Positions 24,302 through 36,600 of a stretch of DNA of 38,556 nucleotides are shown one piece after another (position 1 is the stretch's first letter; every line of letters begins with the position of its first letter). The notes beneath the pieces were generated by a model, which saw only the letters and a list, made by a program, of their open reading frames with translations, had not been told where the DNA came from and made no database searches. Made by a program: the position numbers and the translations under genes. Origin of the DNA: Pseudomonas mosselii (lineage in GTDB: Bacteria; Pseudomonadota; Gammaproteobacteria; Pseudomonadales; Pseudomonadaceae); NCBI RefSeq assembly GCF_003205295.1, contig NZ_QJRP01000041.1, positions 1-38,556 of the forward strand, given 5' to 3'.

Positions 24302-24625
24302 TCAATCAAGTGGATGTTCTCTTACATAGGCTTGCAAATCCTCGAATGCTATACCTGGCGCACCTGCCGCCAACCACAGCTGGAACTCTGCAGGATAGGG
24401 TGATAGCACTTGGCCGTCAGCGACTTGAGGCTTCGTCACCTCTCCATACCGCGTGACAAATCTGAGATGCGTTACAACAAGCACCCAGATCCTTCTCAGC
24501 TCAGGGGATTCCGGTACCCCCTGTGAAGCATCGGTCAGGTACGGAGACTCCCCCTCGACGAAAGCGAGAAGATCACCCGCCCTGCCCGCCTTAATCAAAG
24601 CATGAATCAACTCAGTCTTTTCCAT
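24302..24625 (-). CDS. cdiI: Candidate CDI immunity protein for the adjacent CdiA toxin
   Basis: A 107-residue acidic protein (MEKTELIHALIKAGRAGDLLAFVEGE..., ending LQAYVREHPLD) without signal peptide, membrane segment or a family I recognise. The start ATG at 24625 is only eight bases after the cdiA stop, with AGAG just upstream, so it must be expressed with cdiA. That position is the defining one for CdiI: it binds and neutralises the CdiA C-terminal toxin in the cytoplasm of sibling cells. The assignment rests on position, size and acidity, not on homology. The symbol is used in this positional sense. Confidence 0.75.
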   Translation of the reverse strand: MEKTELIHALIKAGRAGDLLAFVEGESPYLTDASQGVPESPELRRIWVLVVTHLRFVTRYGEVTKPQVADGQVLSPYPAEFQLWLAAGAPGIAFEDLQAYVREHPLD

Positions 24626-24633
24626 AATATTCT

Positions 24634-27600
24634 CTAATACCGGAAGCTAACCGAATAACTTGATGTCACCTCGACATTCTTGAAACCAAGCGAGGACATT
24701 GTTTTACCTAAAGGAGTACCCCATACCGCCTGATCAGCTGGCAAACCTGCGTCCCGGGCAGTTTGGTAGGCTTGTCGATTGTCATTTCCCAGCGTCGCGG
24801 ATACCTGCTTAACACGTGTCGGCCCGACCTCTTCAATCGCCCGAGATATCAGTTCCGTGCCAATACCCCTACCCTTTACGGTTGTGCCATACCAGTCTAT
24901 GAACAAACCCGTTTCTGGTGCATAACGTGCCACTAAGTCGGTGTGCGCAAACTTGCTATCCACTATCTCACCATTCTTATCGAACTTCTGACGCGCTGAC
25001 AACTCAATCTCCAGCGCGCCATTAGGCTTGTTGACTATACTGGTGTCAAAATTTATACCACTTCTATCTGCAGGTTTAAAATCGTAGCCAGCATTTTCAT
25101 TGAACACCAGCCCTGGGTTTTGCTGATGCTCCGGGGTGACATAAGCTCCAGTACCTGATTGCCCATCAAGCTGTTTGCCGCCTGTATGCGGAGTCACTGC
25201 CACCTGCCCGCCTTCTGCAAATCCCCCGCTGGATGGGTTCTGGCGATTTTTCTCAGCCAGCATCCCTTCGTAGATTTTCGCCCGTGGGTCAAGCTCATGG
25301 ATCGGCAAGGCGGGCGTACCAAAGACAAGGCCCGAGAGCACCACCATCAACTCCGCTCTCTTACTCATGTCCGTAGTGGATGCCTCAATGGCATCGAACA
25401 TGCTTGATGCGGCGGCGCGCATATCCGCTTGGCGCTCTGGCGAGCCCTGACTCAAGCTTAGTGACACACCAAGCCCCGCAACCAAGGCCGCACCCACTGC
25501 AGCAACGGGCACGAAGTTCGCTCGCCCATCTTTTTGATGATTGGCGGAATCCAAGACGGCCAACACCTTCAGGGCCGCTTGTGGGTCGTTACCTGCCAAG
25601 TCGATCAGGCGCTGGGCAACCGCGTCGAACTCTTTACCCGATGAGCCCTGGGTAATCCTGCCTAGAACGGTATTAACCACCGCGCTACGTGTTTCTTCGT
25701 TGCGACTGCCCAACTGACGAGTGAATGCAGCCATGCCCACGGCAAGACTCACCGCATCGGCATCAACCCCTGCGCCCAGTGCTTTTACAGTCAGGAACAG
25801 GTCACCCAGTTGCTGCAAGGCCTCTTCACTGTTCTCACCATACTTGGCCGCACTCTTCTGCCACTGCTCCAGGGTTTTCTTCGGGTTCAATACCGCCTTG
25901 ACAGAGGTATCCGACACATACAAATCAGTACGCGACTCGCTGTCCCGAGTGATCTCGTAAGCCTTGTCCAGATCCCGATTCAGCCCGGCTACCGAGTCCT
26001 TGCCAGTCTCTGCATCCTGGCGCACGGTAACCTCACCAGCACCCACGGTGGCACGGACAATTTGCTCACGGTCCTTTTCATATTCCCAGCCACTGAGGTT
26101 GCCGTGGGTTTCGGACTTGCCGCCGCTTCGCTGCGACCAACTGCCGCCAACGTTGAGGTAATAACCGTGCTCCTTGTCCTTGCCGGCGATATCGCTGTAG
26201 CCCAGCGTGCCGGTGTCGAGCTTGAGGTTGCCATTGTCGGCGGCGATCAACGCGCCATCGAGCTGGGTGTGGTGTTCGGTGCGAATGTCGACCTTGTTCC
26301 CACCGGTGATGCGTGTCTGGTCCTGGACCCAGTTGGTCTTGCCGGTCGTCTGTCCGTAGCCCACCGAACCGCTGACACTGGCGCCGACACCCACGGATAC
26401 CGTCGCACTCAGGTCGAACTCCTTGCCCTCGACCTTGCCGGTATCCGCTACGGAAGCGACCTTGAGATCGCCTCCCACACGGCCGATCACCTCATCGCCA
26501 CGCATCTGCGCGCCGGCGATGGTGGTGTCCTTGCCGCTGCTGAACTTCAGCTGGTCCCCGGCATACAGGAACGCCTGTTGCTGCTGCTCGGCCTCGCGCT
26601 TCAGGTCGCCCTTGCCGATATCGACACTGGCGTAGAAACCGACCTTGCCCTCGCCAAACGCCAACCCCGCCTCGCCACCACCGTTATGGCGGGTGTTCTG
26701 GCTGTTACTGTCGTTCTGCGCCGAGCGGATGTTGATGTCATTGGCCGCGGCAATGTCGATATCGCGCCCGGCACTGACCTGACCGCCGACCACGTTCACG
26801 TCACGGCGGGCATCGAACTTGACGTCACGACCTGCGTTCAGCTGGCTCGCGGTCGAAGTACCCTGGACACTGTCCTGGTCGGCAACGCCATAGCTGCCAC
26901 CTGCCCCCAGCTTGATCCCGCCAGTGGTTCCGCCATGGATACCGCCCCAGCTCTGGGTCTGCTGGTTCTCCTGGCTGAAGCTGCCCTTGGCCACATCGAG
27001 GTTGATATCCCGACCACTGATGCTGATGTCCCGACCCGCCTGCAACTGCCCGCCCTTGATGGTGACATCGTTGCCGGCCTTGACGTTGATGTCGTGCCCG
27101 GCATCCAGGGTTGAGCCACGCTGGCTCTCCTCGACCACCCGCTCGCGGCTGCCTTGCTTGGTGGTGCCAAGCTTCACATCGGCGGTAGGCCCGGCAAAGA
27201 ACTGACTGACAGCGTCGACTGCACGCAAAGTGCTGGAGGTCTGGCTGACACCGTTCTCACCTTTGCCGGCGCCTTCGAGCGCATCCTTGGTTTTACCCAG
27301 GTTATGGTTGATCGTGACCCCTAGCCCCTGGCTCTTCTGCTCGCGCTCGTGCTCCACCAGCAAGCGCTCGCGGGCGGCATCGATGTTGATATCGCGGCCG
27401 GCATCGAGGTTGATGTCGTGCTCAGCCTTGAGGTCGGAGCCGGTCTGGTTGATATCACGTCCAGCACGAATACCCAGGTCCTGCCCGGCCTTGACCTGGC
27501 TGGCCGCCGCCAATTGCTGCTCGAGGCGGTCCTTGGCCTTTTGCTGTTCGCTGCCGAGGAACACGCTGACGCCATTGTCATCGCCGGAGACGCCGAGGCC

Positions 27601-30600
27601 TGTGCGTTTCTCGCTCGACCACTGGTGCTCGCTGTGCTCGCTCTGCGCAGCGGCAACGTTCACGTCGCGCCCGGCGTTGAGGCTTACGTTACGCCCGGCC
27701 GAAATACCGCTGCCGATGACGTTGATGTCGCGCTCGGCACTCAGGCTCGCGTCCTGCCTGGCCGTAAGCTGGCTGCCGACGCTGGTACTGCTCTGCGCCT
27801 CCTGACCGGCCTTCTTCGCCGACGCCACGGAAACAAAACCGCCCGACACCGACAGCCCCGTCTTCTTCTTGTACTGCTCCGAATGGCTATAGGCCGTGTC
27901 ATTGGCCGACACCAGGTTGACGTCACCCTCCTTGTCGATTAACCCCGCACGCAGCTCGACGTCCTTGCCGGCATTGGCCTCACTGGCGCGCAGGCGCACA
28001 TCGCTGCCTGCGGCGATGACGATGTCGTTGCCGGCATCCAGCTCGCTGCCGACCTGCGTGGCCTGGGTCTGCAGCTGGCTCTTGCCGCTCTTCGACAGCC
28101 CCAGGAAGCCGGACTTGGTCTTCTTGCTGTACTCGCCGTGCTCCTCGACGCCGGACAGCACCGCCACATCACCTGTGGCACCGAGCATGACATCGCCGCC
28201 GGCCTTGAGCTGGCTGCCGATCACCGAGACATCGCGGCCACCGTCCAGGGCGATGCCGCCGCCGTCCTTCTTGCTGACGTTGACGGTCAGGTCGCCACCG
28301 GCCTCGATCACCGAGGCGACGTTGGTGCTGTGGTAGCTCTCTTTCTGCGTCGAGCTGCTGCGACCGAACGAGCCCTTGCTCTTCTTGAGGTAGTAGGACG
28401 CACTTTCGTCCTGGGCGGAAGCGATGGTCAGGTCGCGCTCGGCGTCGATGTCGACATCGCCCTTGCCCTTGACCTGGCTGGCGACGATGGCCATGTCCTG
28501 GCCTGCGGACAGCGAGACGTCGCCACCGGCCTTGACCGTGGTCAAGACCTGGGTGACCTGGTCCTTGGACTGGGTGACTTTCTTGCTGCGGCTGAAGCTG
28601 TGGGCTTCGTTGGCAGCGGAGGTCAGGTTCAGGTCCTCGCCCGCGGCCAGGGTAAGGTTGCGGCCCGCATCGATCTGGCTGGCCACGGCGGTGAGATCGC
28701 GGCCGGCGCCGATGCTCAGGTCGCGGCCGGCCTCAAGGCTGGCGCCATGTTGCTGCACTGTGCTGCTACGCTGGGATCCGCTATAGAACCCCTCGCGCTG
28801 CTCGACCGCCAACAGGCTCACGTCGCGGCCGGCACTGAGCGACAGGTCCCCCTCGCTCTTGATCACGCCACCGATGTTCTTGATGTCCTGGCCGGCCTTC
28901 AGGGTCAGTCCATTGGACGCTTCGATGCGCGCAGCGCTGTCGAGGTAGTCCCATTGGTTGGTCACACCGCCATAGGACATGGCATGGCGAACCTGGTCGC
29001 GCTGGTTGATGATGTCGCCGTTGACCGCCGTGAGGCTCACATCGCGCCCGGTGATGATGCCGCCAGCGCTGTTGCTCAGGTTGTTGCCGGCCAGCAGTTC
29101 CAGGCGCTCTCCGGCCTGGACCAGGCCGGTGTTGACCAGGTTGTTGCCGGCAGTGGCGGACAGGTTGCGGCTGGCGCGCAGAGTACCGGCGTTGGTCAGG
29201 TTCTCGCCGGCGATCAGTTGTACGTCCTGGCCGGCGATCAACGCCCCGTTGGGTGCCAGGCGGTTGTTGGCCTGGGCCAGGTAGAGCACCGGGACCAGGA
29301 CTTCCTCGCCGTTCACCTGGTGTTTTTCCATCCACACGATGTCATGGGTCAGCGCCGCGACCTGGGAGGCCGTCAGGCCTACACCCAGGCTGAGCTGGAG
29401 CTGGTCCTTGCTGCGGATGGCGTTGTCCATCAGGTACTTGAACAACTGCTCGCCGGAGGTCTGGCCATCGATGAACTGTTGGCCGGTACGCGCTACCACC
29501 GCCTGCTGGATCAGGCGCTGTTCGTAAAGACCATCGCCCAGGCGCTTCCAGCTCTGGTCCGGGTCATAGCCCAGGTTGCCGAGCAGATAGTCGGAACTCA
29601 TGAACTGCTTAAGGTCGGTGAGGACCGGGTTGGTCTCGATCAGGTACTTGTGCGGCTTGCTGGCGTATTGATTGCCTGGCGTCGGGGTCACGCCGGGAAT
29701 ACGTGGCATGCCACTGATACCCAGGTTACTGACAGCACTCAGCTCGCGCCCTGTCGCACCGAGGAAACGTTGAGGCACCTGGGCATCCACAGACGCACCG
29801 ACCGGTGCAAGCACACCAATACGGCTGGCTTGCCCGGTCAAGGTGCTGGCTTGATGGCCGACACGCTCAATCTGGGAATCGGAAATGCTTGTAGATACAG
29901 CATCGCCGGCTTGCAACATTCCCGTACCGACCGGAGGCGCCAACGCTTCACGCTGTCTTGTGGAAATCGCAGACGTCCCAAAGGACCAGCTTGGGGATGA
30001 AGCCATTGCCGAGTTCCCGCCCTCCCCACTCAGTCGGAACAATCCATTCTGTCCGGTAGGCAACGTAAAACCACCTAACGTCAACGGATTGACCTGCTGG
30101 TGAGCAAGATCGGGAGGGAGCTGCGCATGTACCGAAACCAGAGTACTTCCCGTGGCGCCAGGCAGCACCGGATCGAAAGGCTTGGCCACCGGGCTGCCGA
30201 TGGCCTGGCTCTGTTGGATGACGCTGTTTGTCAGATTCTGCGCGGCATTGATCTGCACGCGGCCACCTGCTTGCACGACCGCGTTGATGACGCCAGCCTG
30301 CCCAGGCAAGGCAACGGTACGCGTATCAAAGAAGTTCTGGACCTGCGCCGGCAACGCAACGCGAATGCCGGAATTGTAAGTCGGGGCAACATTCAGAAAG
30401 CCCACGCCGTGTCGCCAGCCCCAGCTATTGATCCACCCCAGGCTGAATGACTCTTCGTAGGCTTGAGGCGAACCGGAAATTCTCGGGACGGCAACAGACT
30501 CATTCCATCCGGCATCCCAGTGCCTGAAGTTGGCCACGGGCCCACGGGCCCATCGGGAGTTCAGGTTGGTCATGGTATAGCCGGGATCATTTGCGGCATT

Positions 30601-33600
30601 GTACTGGGCAGCCGCAGCAAGCCAGTCCCGCCCGCCAACACTTACGTTAAATGACTTGAGCGTCTTGAACGAACCAAAGCTCGTCCCGACGTTGTTGAAC
30701 GTGGTGAAGTCAGCGATCAGATCACCGCTTGCCGACATGATCGAGTTTGAGTTGGTGAGGGCTTGCCCCTCCATTTGCAGGCGACCACCCGCTGCAATCA
30801 TCGAGGCGGGTGTATCGGTTTCGAGCGTGGTCTCAAAAGACTCCTGCAGTACGTAATGGCCCGAGGCACGTGCGGTGGAGCGCATGCCGATCGCCCCCGA
30901 GATCAAACGATCAATAGTCTTGATGAACTCCTTCCGGTTATTGATCGTCGCAGCGTGCAGGGACATGTCCCCGGCACTTTCCAGACTGCCGGAAACGTTC
31001 TCCAGCAGCGTTGCCCTGCTGCCTGCCCCATCCCGCGCCACCGTCAACCCACCCAGGCTGTAAACATCCCCGTAGAAGTTGGTCAGGCTGTCGGTATACA
31101 GCTGCATGTCCCCGCCGCTGAACAGCAGCCCATGGTCATTGAGCAGGCTGCCGCTGGTCACCCGCACCAACTGGTTGCCACCCAGCGTCCCCAGGTTGTT
31201 CAGGCTGCCGGCATTGACCAGCAGATCGCCCGCCGTGCTCAACCGCCCCTGGTTGCTCAACAGACCCGCAATATTGATCGTGGTGTTGCCCACGCCCGTG
31301 ACGCTGCCATTGGCGCCCAGGGTCATCTGCGCCGCGCTCAACCCCAGCGTGCCCAGGCTGCTGACCCGGCCATTGCCGCCATAGCTGCCGCCCAGGTTCA
31401 GGCTGAGGGTACCGTCACTGGCAATCAGGCCATCGTTGCTCCAGTTGCCGCCGTTGCCCACCAGGCTGTCGAGTGCCAGCAACTGGCCGCCTGCAGTCTG
31501 GGTGAGGTTGTTGACATTGACAGTCAGGCGCCCGGCCTGGATCACGCTGGCGTTGGTCCAGCTGTCGGCGGTCAGGGTCAGCCCACCGCGGGTGCTGAGG
31601 CTGCCGCCGGCGCGGGTGAGGTTGGCGGTGTCGATGTCGAACACGCCCTTGCCCGCGTGCAGCACCTTGCCACCGACGTTCTGCAGCAGGCCGGCGCCGA
31701 GGGTCAGGTCACTGCTGCCGATCTCCACCTGGCCGTTGCGGTTGTCGAACAGCCCGCCAATGGCGAACTGGCTCTGGCCGCTGGTGCCCACGGCACGCAG
31801 CTGCCCATCCTGGTTGTCCAGGCTGGCGGCGGTAATGGCCAGGGTGCTGGCGCTTTCGACGACACCGCCGCGGTTGTCCAGGGCGCCGCTCAGCCCCAGT
31901 TCGATGCGCTGGCCGACCATCTCGCCACGCGTGTCGCCACCGTTGAGCAGGCTGGCGCCGGTGACCTTGAGCAGGCCGCTGGCGGAGATGCCGCCGTCGC
32001 GGTTGTCCAGCTGCCCGGTGCGGATCAGCGCATCACCGCCCAGCGCCGCGATGCGCCCGCCGTGGTTGTCGAGGCTGGCGCTTTGCACATCGATGCCCAG
32101 GGCCTGGAGGACGCCGCGCTGGCCATTGGCATCGCTGCCGTTGCGCAGCACACCGGTGGTACGCACGCCCAGCGACTGCTTGAGGCTGGCGAGGATACCG
32201 CCGCGGTTGTCGAGGGTATCGGCGGTGACGGTGAGCGCGCCATCCTGGGCGATCAGCTTGCCGCCCTGGTTGTCGAGCACGCCAGCGGCCTGCACGGTGA
32301 GCGCGCCCTTGGCCTGCACGGTGCCCTTGGTGTTGTTCAGGCTTGCCGCCAGCAGGCTCACGTCACCCTGCTGGCTGTAGATCAGGCCATCGCCCGTGTT
32401 GCTCAGCGCCCCGCTGCTGTCGAGCGTGAGCGGGCCACTGGCGGCCAGGGTGCCGCGCTGGCTGTTGTCGATGCTGCCGGCCAGCACCTTGAGCAGGCCC
32501 TGGCTGGCGATCTGGCCAGCCTGGTTGTCGACCAGCCCGGCGCGCTGGATCAGCAGGTCCTTGCCGGCGAACAGCGTGCCCTTGCGGTTGAGTAAATCGC
32601 CGAGCAGATCGAGGGTCAGGGCGCCCTGGGCGGCGAGGTTGCCGTCGTTGTTGTTCAGGCTCGCGGCGGTCAGGCCCAGGTCCTGGCGGGTGGCCACGCG
32701 ACCGCCGTGGTTGTCGAGGGCACCAGCGCTGATGACCAGTTTTTCACCGGCATCGATCAGGCCGCCTTCATGGTTATCCAGTGCCGCCGTGATGGTCAGC
32801 TGCTGGCCGCTGCCGCTAGACAGGATGCCCTTGGCGCTGTTGTCCAGGCTGTCGGCCTTGACGTCCAGGCGCTGCTGGGCGACCAGCGCGCCACCGTCGC
32901 TGTTGCGCAGGGCGCCGGCCACGGTCGCCTGCACGGCGCCGGAACGGCTCGACAGGGTGCCCTGCTGGCGGTTGTCCAGGCTCTGGCCGGTGACGGTCAG
33001 CCCTTTCCAGCCCGAAACCAGGCCGTTGCGGTTATCGATGGCGCCGCCAGTGATGGCCAGGGTCTGTTCGCTGATCAGCTTGCCGTCACGGTTGTCCAGC
33101 TCGCTGACCTCCACGCGCAGGGCCTGGGCGGTGGAGATCTCGCCGCCCTGGTTGGCCAGCTTGGCCAGGTTGGCAAGGGTCAGTGGGCCGGCGGTGGTGA
33201 TCAGGCCGGCGCCGTTGTCCAGGTCGGCGCCGAGCAGGTCCAGTGCAAGGCTGCTGCCAAGCAGTTTGCCGCCGTGGTTGTCCACGCCCTTGCTGGTGAG
33301 TGCGAGCGCGTCCTTGGCTTCGATGCGGCCACCGTCGCGGTTGCTCAGCAAGCCCTCTACGGTCACCTGCAAGCCACTCTGGCTGGTCAGGGTGCCGCCG
33401 CTGTTGTCCAGCACACCGGCATGAACCTCCAGCGACTTGCCACCGATCAGGCCCTTGAGGTTGTCCAGGCGCTGGCTGATCCGCAGTAGCAGGCCCTGGT
33501 CACTGAGCAAGCGGCCGTTGCCGTTGTCCAGTTGCTCGGCGGCGAAGGTGAACGCTTGCGCGCTGGAAATCTCGCCGCCCTGGTTGGCCACGGTCTTGAG

Positions 33601-36600
33601 GTTGTCGAGCACCAGCGACGGTGCGTTGATCAGACCGCCACGGTTGTCCAGGTGGCCATGGCCCAGGTCGAGATGGACCGAGGTGTCGCTGAACAGCTTG
33701 CCGCCCTGCTGGTCGAGGCCGGTGACCGTCGCGCTGAGTGCTTCGCGGCTGCCCACGCGGCCGCCGTCGCGGTTGTCCAGCTGGCCGGCGTGCAGGTCGA
33801 GGGTGCGGTTGCTGCTGATGCTGCCCTGGCGGCTGTTGTCCAGATGCCCGGTAGTAATGGCCAACGCGCCCTTGCTGGCAATAACACCCTTGTCAGTGTT
33901 GTCCAGGCTGGCGCTGGCCAGGGTGATATCGCTGTCGCTGAGCAACTCGCCAGCCTTGTTGAGCAGCGCGCCCGTCGTGGTCAGCTTCAGGCTGCCGGCG
34001 CTGTCCAGTTTGCCGGTGCTGTTGTCCAGGCTTTGCGCGGCCATCAGCAACTGGCCCTCGGCGCTGATCAGCCCGAGGCGGTTGAGCGCCGCGCCGGTCA
34101 GCGTCAGGGTCATGTCCCGCTGGCTGGTCAGGCGGCCACCGTCGTTGTCCAGGGTCAGACCGGTCAGGGTCAGGCCGGTCTGGGCCTCGATACGTGCCTT
34201 GTTGCGGTTGAGCAGCGCCTGCAAGGCGAGGGTCATGCCCGTGCCGGCGACCAGCAGGCCGCCGTCGCTGTTGTCCAGCGAGGTGCCGGTCACGCCGACG
34301 GCGGCCTTGCCGGTGATCTCGCCGCCACGGTTGTCGATGCGATCAACTTCCAGGGTCAGCGCGCCGTTGCTGCCGAGCAGGCCCGCCTCGCGGTTGTCCA
34401 GCTCGCCACCCTTGACCTGCAACTGCTCCAGGCTGACCAGCGAACCTGCGGTATTCAGCAGCGTGGCGGCCTCGATCTCACCACGGCCCTTGCCGGAAAT
34501 CTTGCCCTTGCTGTTGTCCAGGATCTTGGCGTCGAGCTTCAGCGAGGTGTCGCCCACCAAAGTGCCCTGGCGATTGTCCAGGCGACCGTCGATGGCCAGG
34601 ACCAGGCTGGCGCGACTGCTGACTTCACCTTCGCGGTTGTCCAGGCTGGCGGCACGCAGGTCCAGGCCCTTGGCCGAGACCAGCCCCTTGGTATTGTCCA
34701 GTGCCTGGGCAATACGCACCGTCAGAACCTGATCGCTGACCAACTTACCCTGGCGGTTGTCCAGCGTACCGGCCACCAGCGTGAAGCCTTGCGGGCTGAC
34801 GATCTCGCCGCGCTGGTTATCGACGCTGCCGAGGTTGTTCAGCACCAGCACCGGGGCCTTGATCAGGCCATGGTTGACCAATGCGCCCTGGCCCAGGTCG
34901 AGGGTGATCGAAGCCTTGCTCAGCAGGCGCCCGGCCTGCTGGTCGAAACCCGTGGCGGTCAGGTTCATTGCGCCATCGCTGTCGATGCGGCTGTCTGCGC
35001 CGGCATTGTTGACCTGGCCAGCCTTGATGGTCAGGCGGTCGTTGCCGACCACATGGCCACTGTCGCGGTTGTCCAGCGTGCCGGTGGCGATATCCATGGC
35101 TCCCTGCGCGCCGATCTCGCCGGCACGGTTGTCCAGGCTGGCGCTGCGCAGGTCGAGGGTGCCGTCGGCGGTGATCGAACCGCGCTGGTTGTCTACCTTG
35201 CCGATGGTGGCCAAGGTGAGCTTGCCGGCGCTGCTCAGCTCCGCGTCGCTGTTGTCGAGGCTGGCGGCGCCGATATCGAGGTCACCCTCGCTGGTCAGCA
35301 GCCCCTTGCCGTTGTCGAGCGCCTGGCCCAGGCGCAGGCGCGCGCCCTGCTCGCCGGATACACGCCCGTCGCGGTTGTCCAGGGTCTGGCCCTCAAGGGT
35401 CAGTTGGCCCTTGCCGCGCAGCAGGCCCTGGGCCTGGTTGATGACCTCGGCCACCGTCAGCGACAGGTCGGTGTCGGCCAGGACCTGGCCGCCGGTGTTG
35501 TCCAGGTGCTGGCCGGTCAGGCTGAGCGCCTTGGCCGCGGACAGCTCGCCGCCACGGTTGTCGACGTTGCCCACGGTCAGGCGCATGCCCTGCCCGGCGC
35601 CCAGCACGGCGCCCTGGCGGTTGACCAGCGAATCGCCCTTGAGGGTCAGCTTGCCGTCGGCGGACAGCTTGCCGCCGAGCTGTTCCAGGTGCGTGACCTG
35701 CCCATCGAGATCGCCGCCGCTGGTCAGGCTGCCACCGCTGTTATCCAGGTGCGCAGCCACCAGGTCCAGGTTGCCCTTCGCACCGAAGATGCCGAGCTGG
35801 TTGAGTAGTTCGGTGCCATTGAAGCGCACCCCGGCCTGGCCGCTGACCAGGCCCTGGTCGCGGTTGTCGAGGTGGTCAATGGTCAGCGTCATCGCGCCAT
35901 CGCCCTCGATCTTGCCGCCGCGGTTGTCCCAATGCTGGCCGTGCAGGGTCAGCAGGTCCTTGCCCTGCACCCGGCCGCCACGGTTGTCCAACTGCCCCGC
36001 GTCGATATCAGTGGCACCCTGGCCATTCACCAGGCCCTTGGCCTGGTTGTCCAACAGGCCGGTGACCTTGGCGGTCAGCGTGCCATCGCTGAGCAGCTTG
36101 CCTTGCTCGCGGTTGTCGAGGCTGGCAGCGTTCAGCGTCATTGCCTTGCCGGCAGCCAGCACACCTTGGCGGTTGTCCACCGCCTGGGCGACCACCAGCT
36201 CCAACGCATCACCCGTGACCGTGCCCTCACGGTTGTCGAGGCTGCCTGCCTTTAACTGGCCGTGGCCGGTGCTGGAGATCTCGCCGTGCTGGTTGTCGAT
36301 GGCTGCGCGGGTGGTCAACACCAGGCTGGACTTGCTGGTGACCACGCCGCCCTGGTTGTGCAACGTCAGGGCCTGGATATCCAGGCCGTCGGCCGAGACC
36401 AGGCCATCCAGGTTGTCGAGCAACTGGTCGAGGCGCACGGTCAGGGCCTGCTCGCTGTATAACTTGCCACCGGTGTTGTCGAGGCTGCGGCCCGTCAGGG
36501 TGAAGGCGCCCTTGCTGAAGACCTCGCCACGCTGGTTGTCGATATCGGCCATCTGGCGCAGACGCAGCTGGTTGGCGACGATCTCGCCGTCGCGATTGTC

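Noticed and set aside
24634..26200. VENN motif at the start of the CdiA toxin module
   Set aside because: The motif is not present in the C-terminal ~500 residues; the toxin boundary was placed from composition and the GNAT-like motifs instead.
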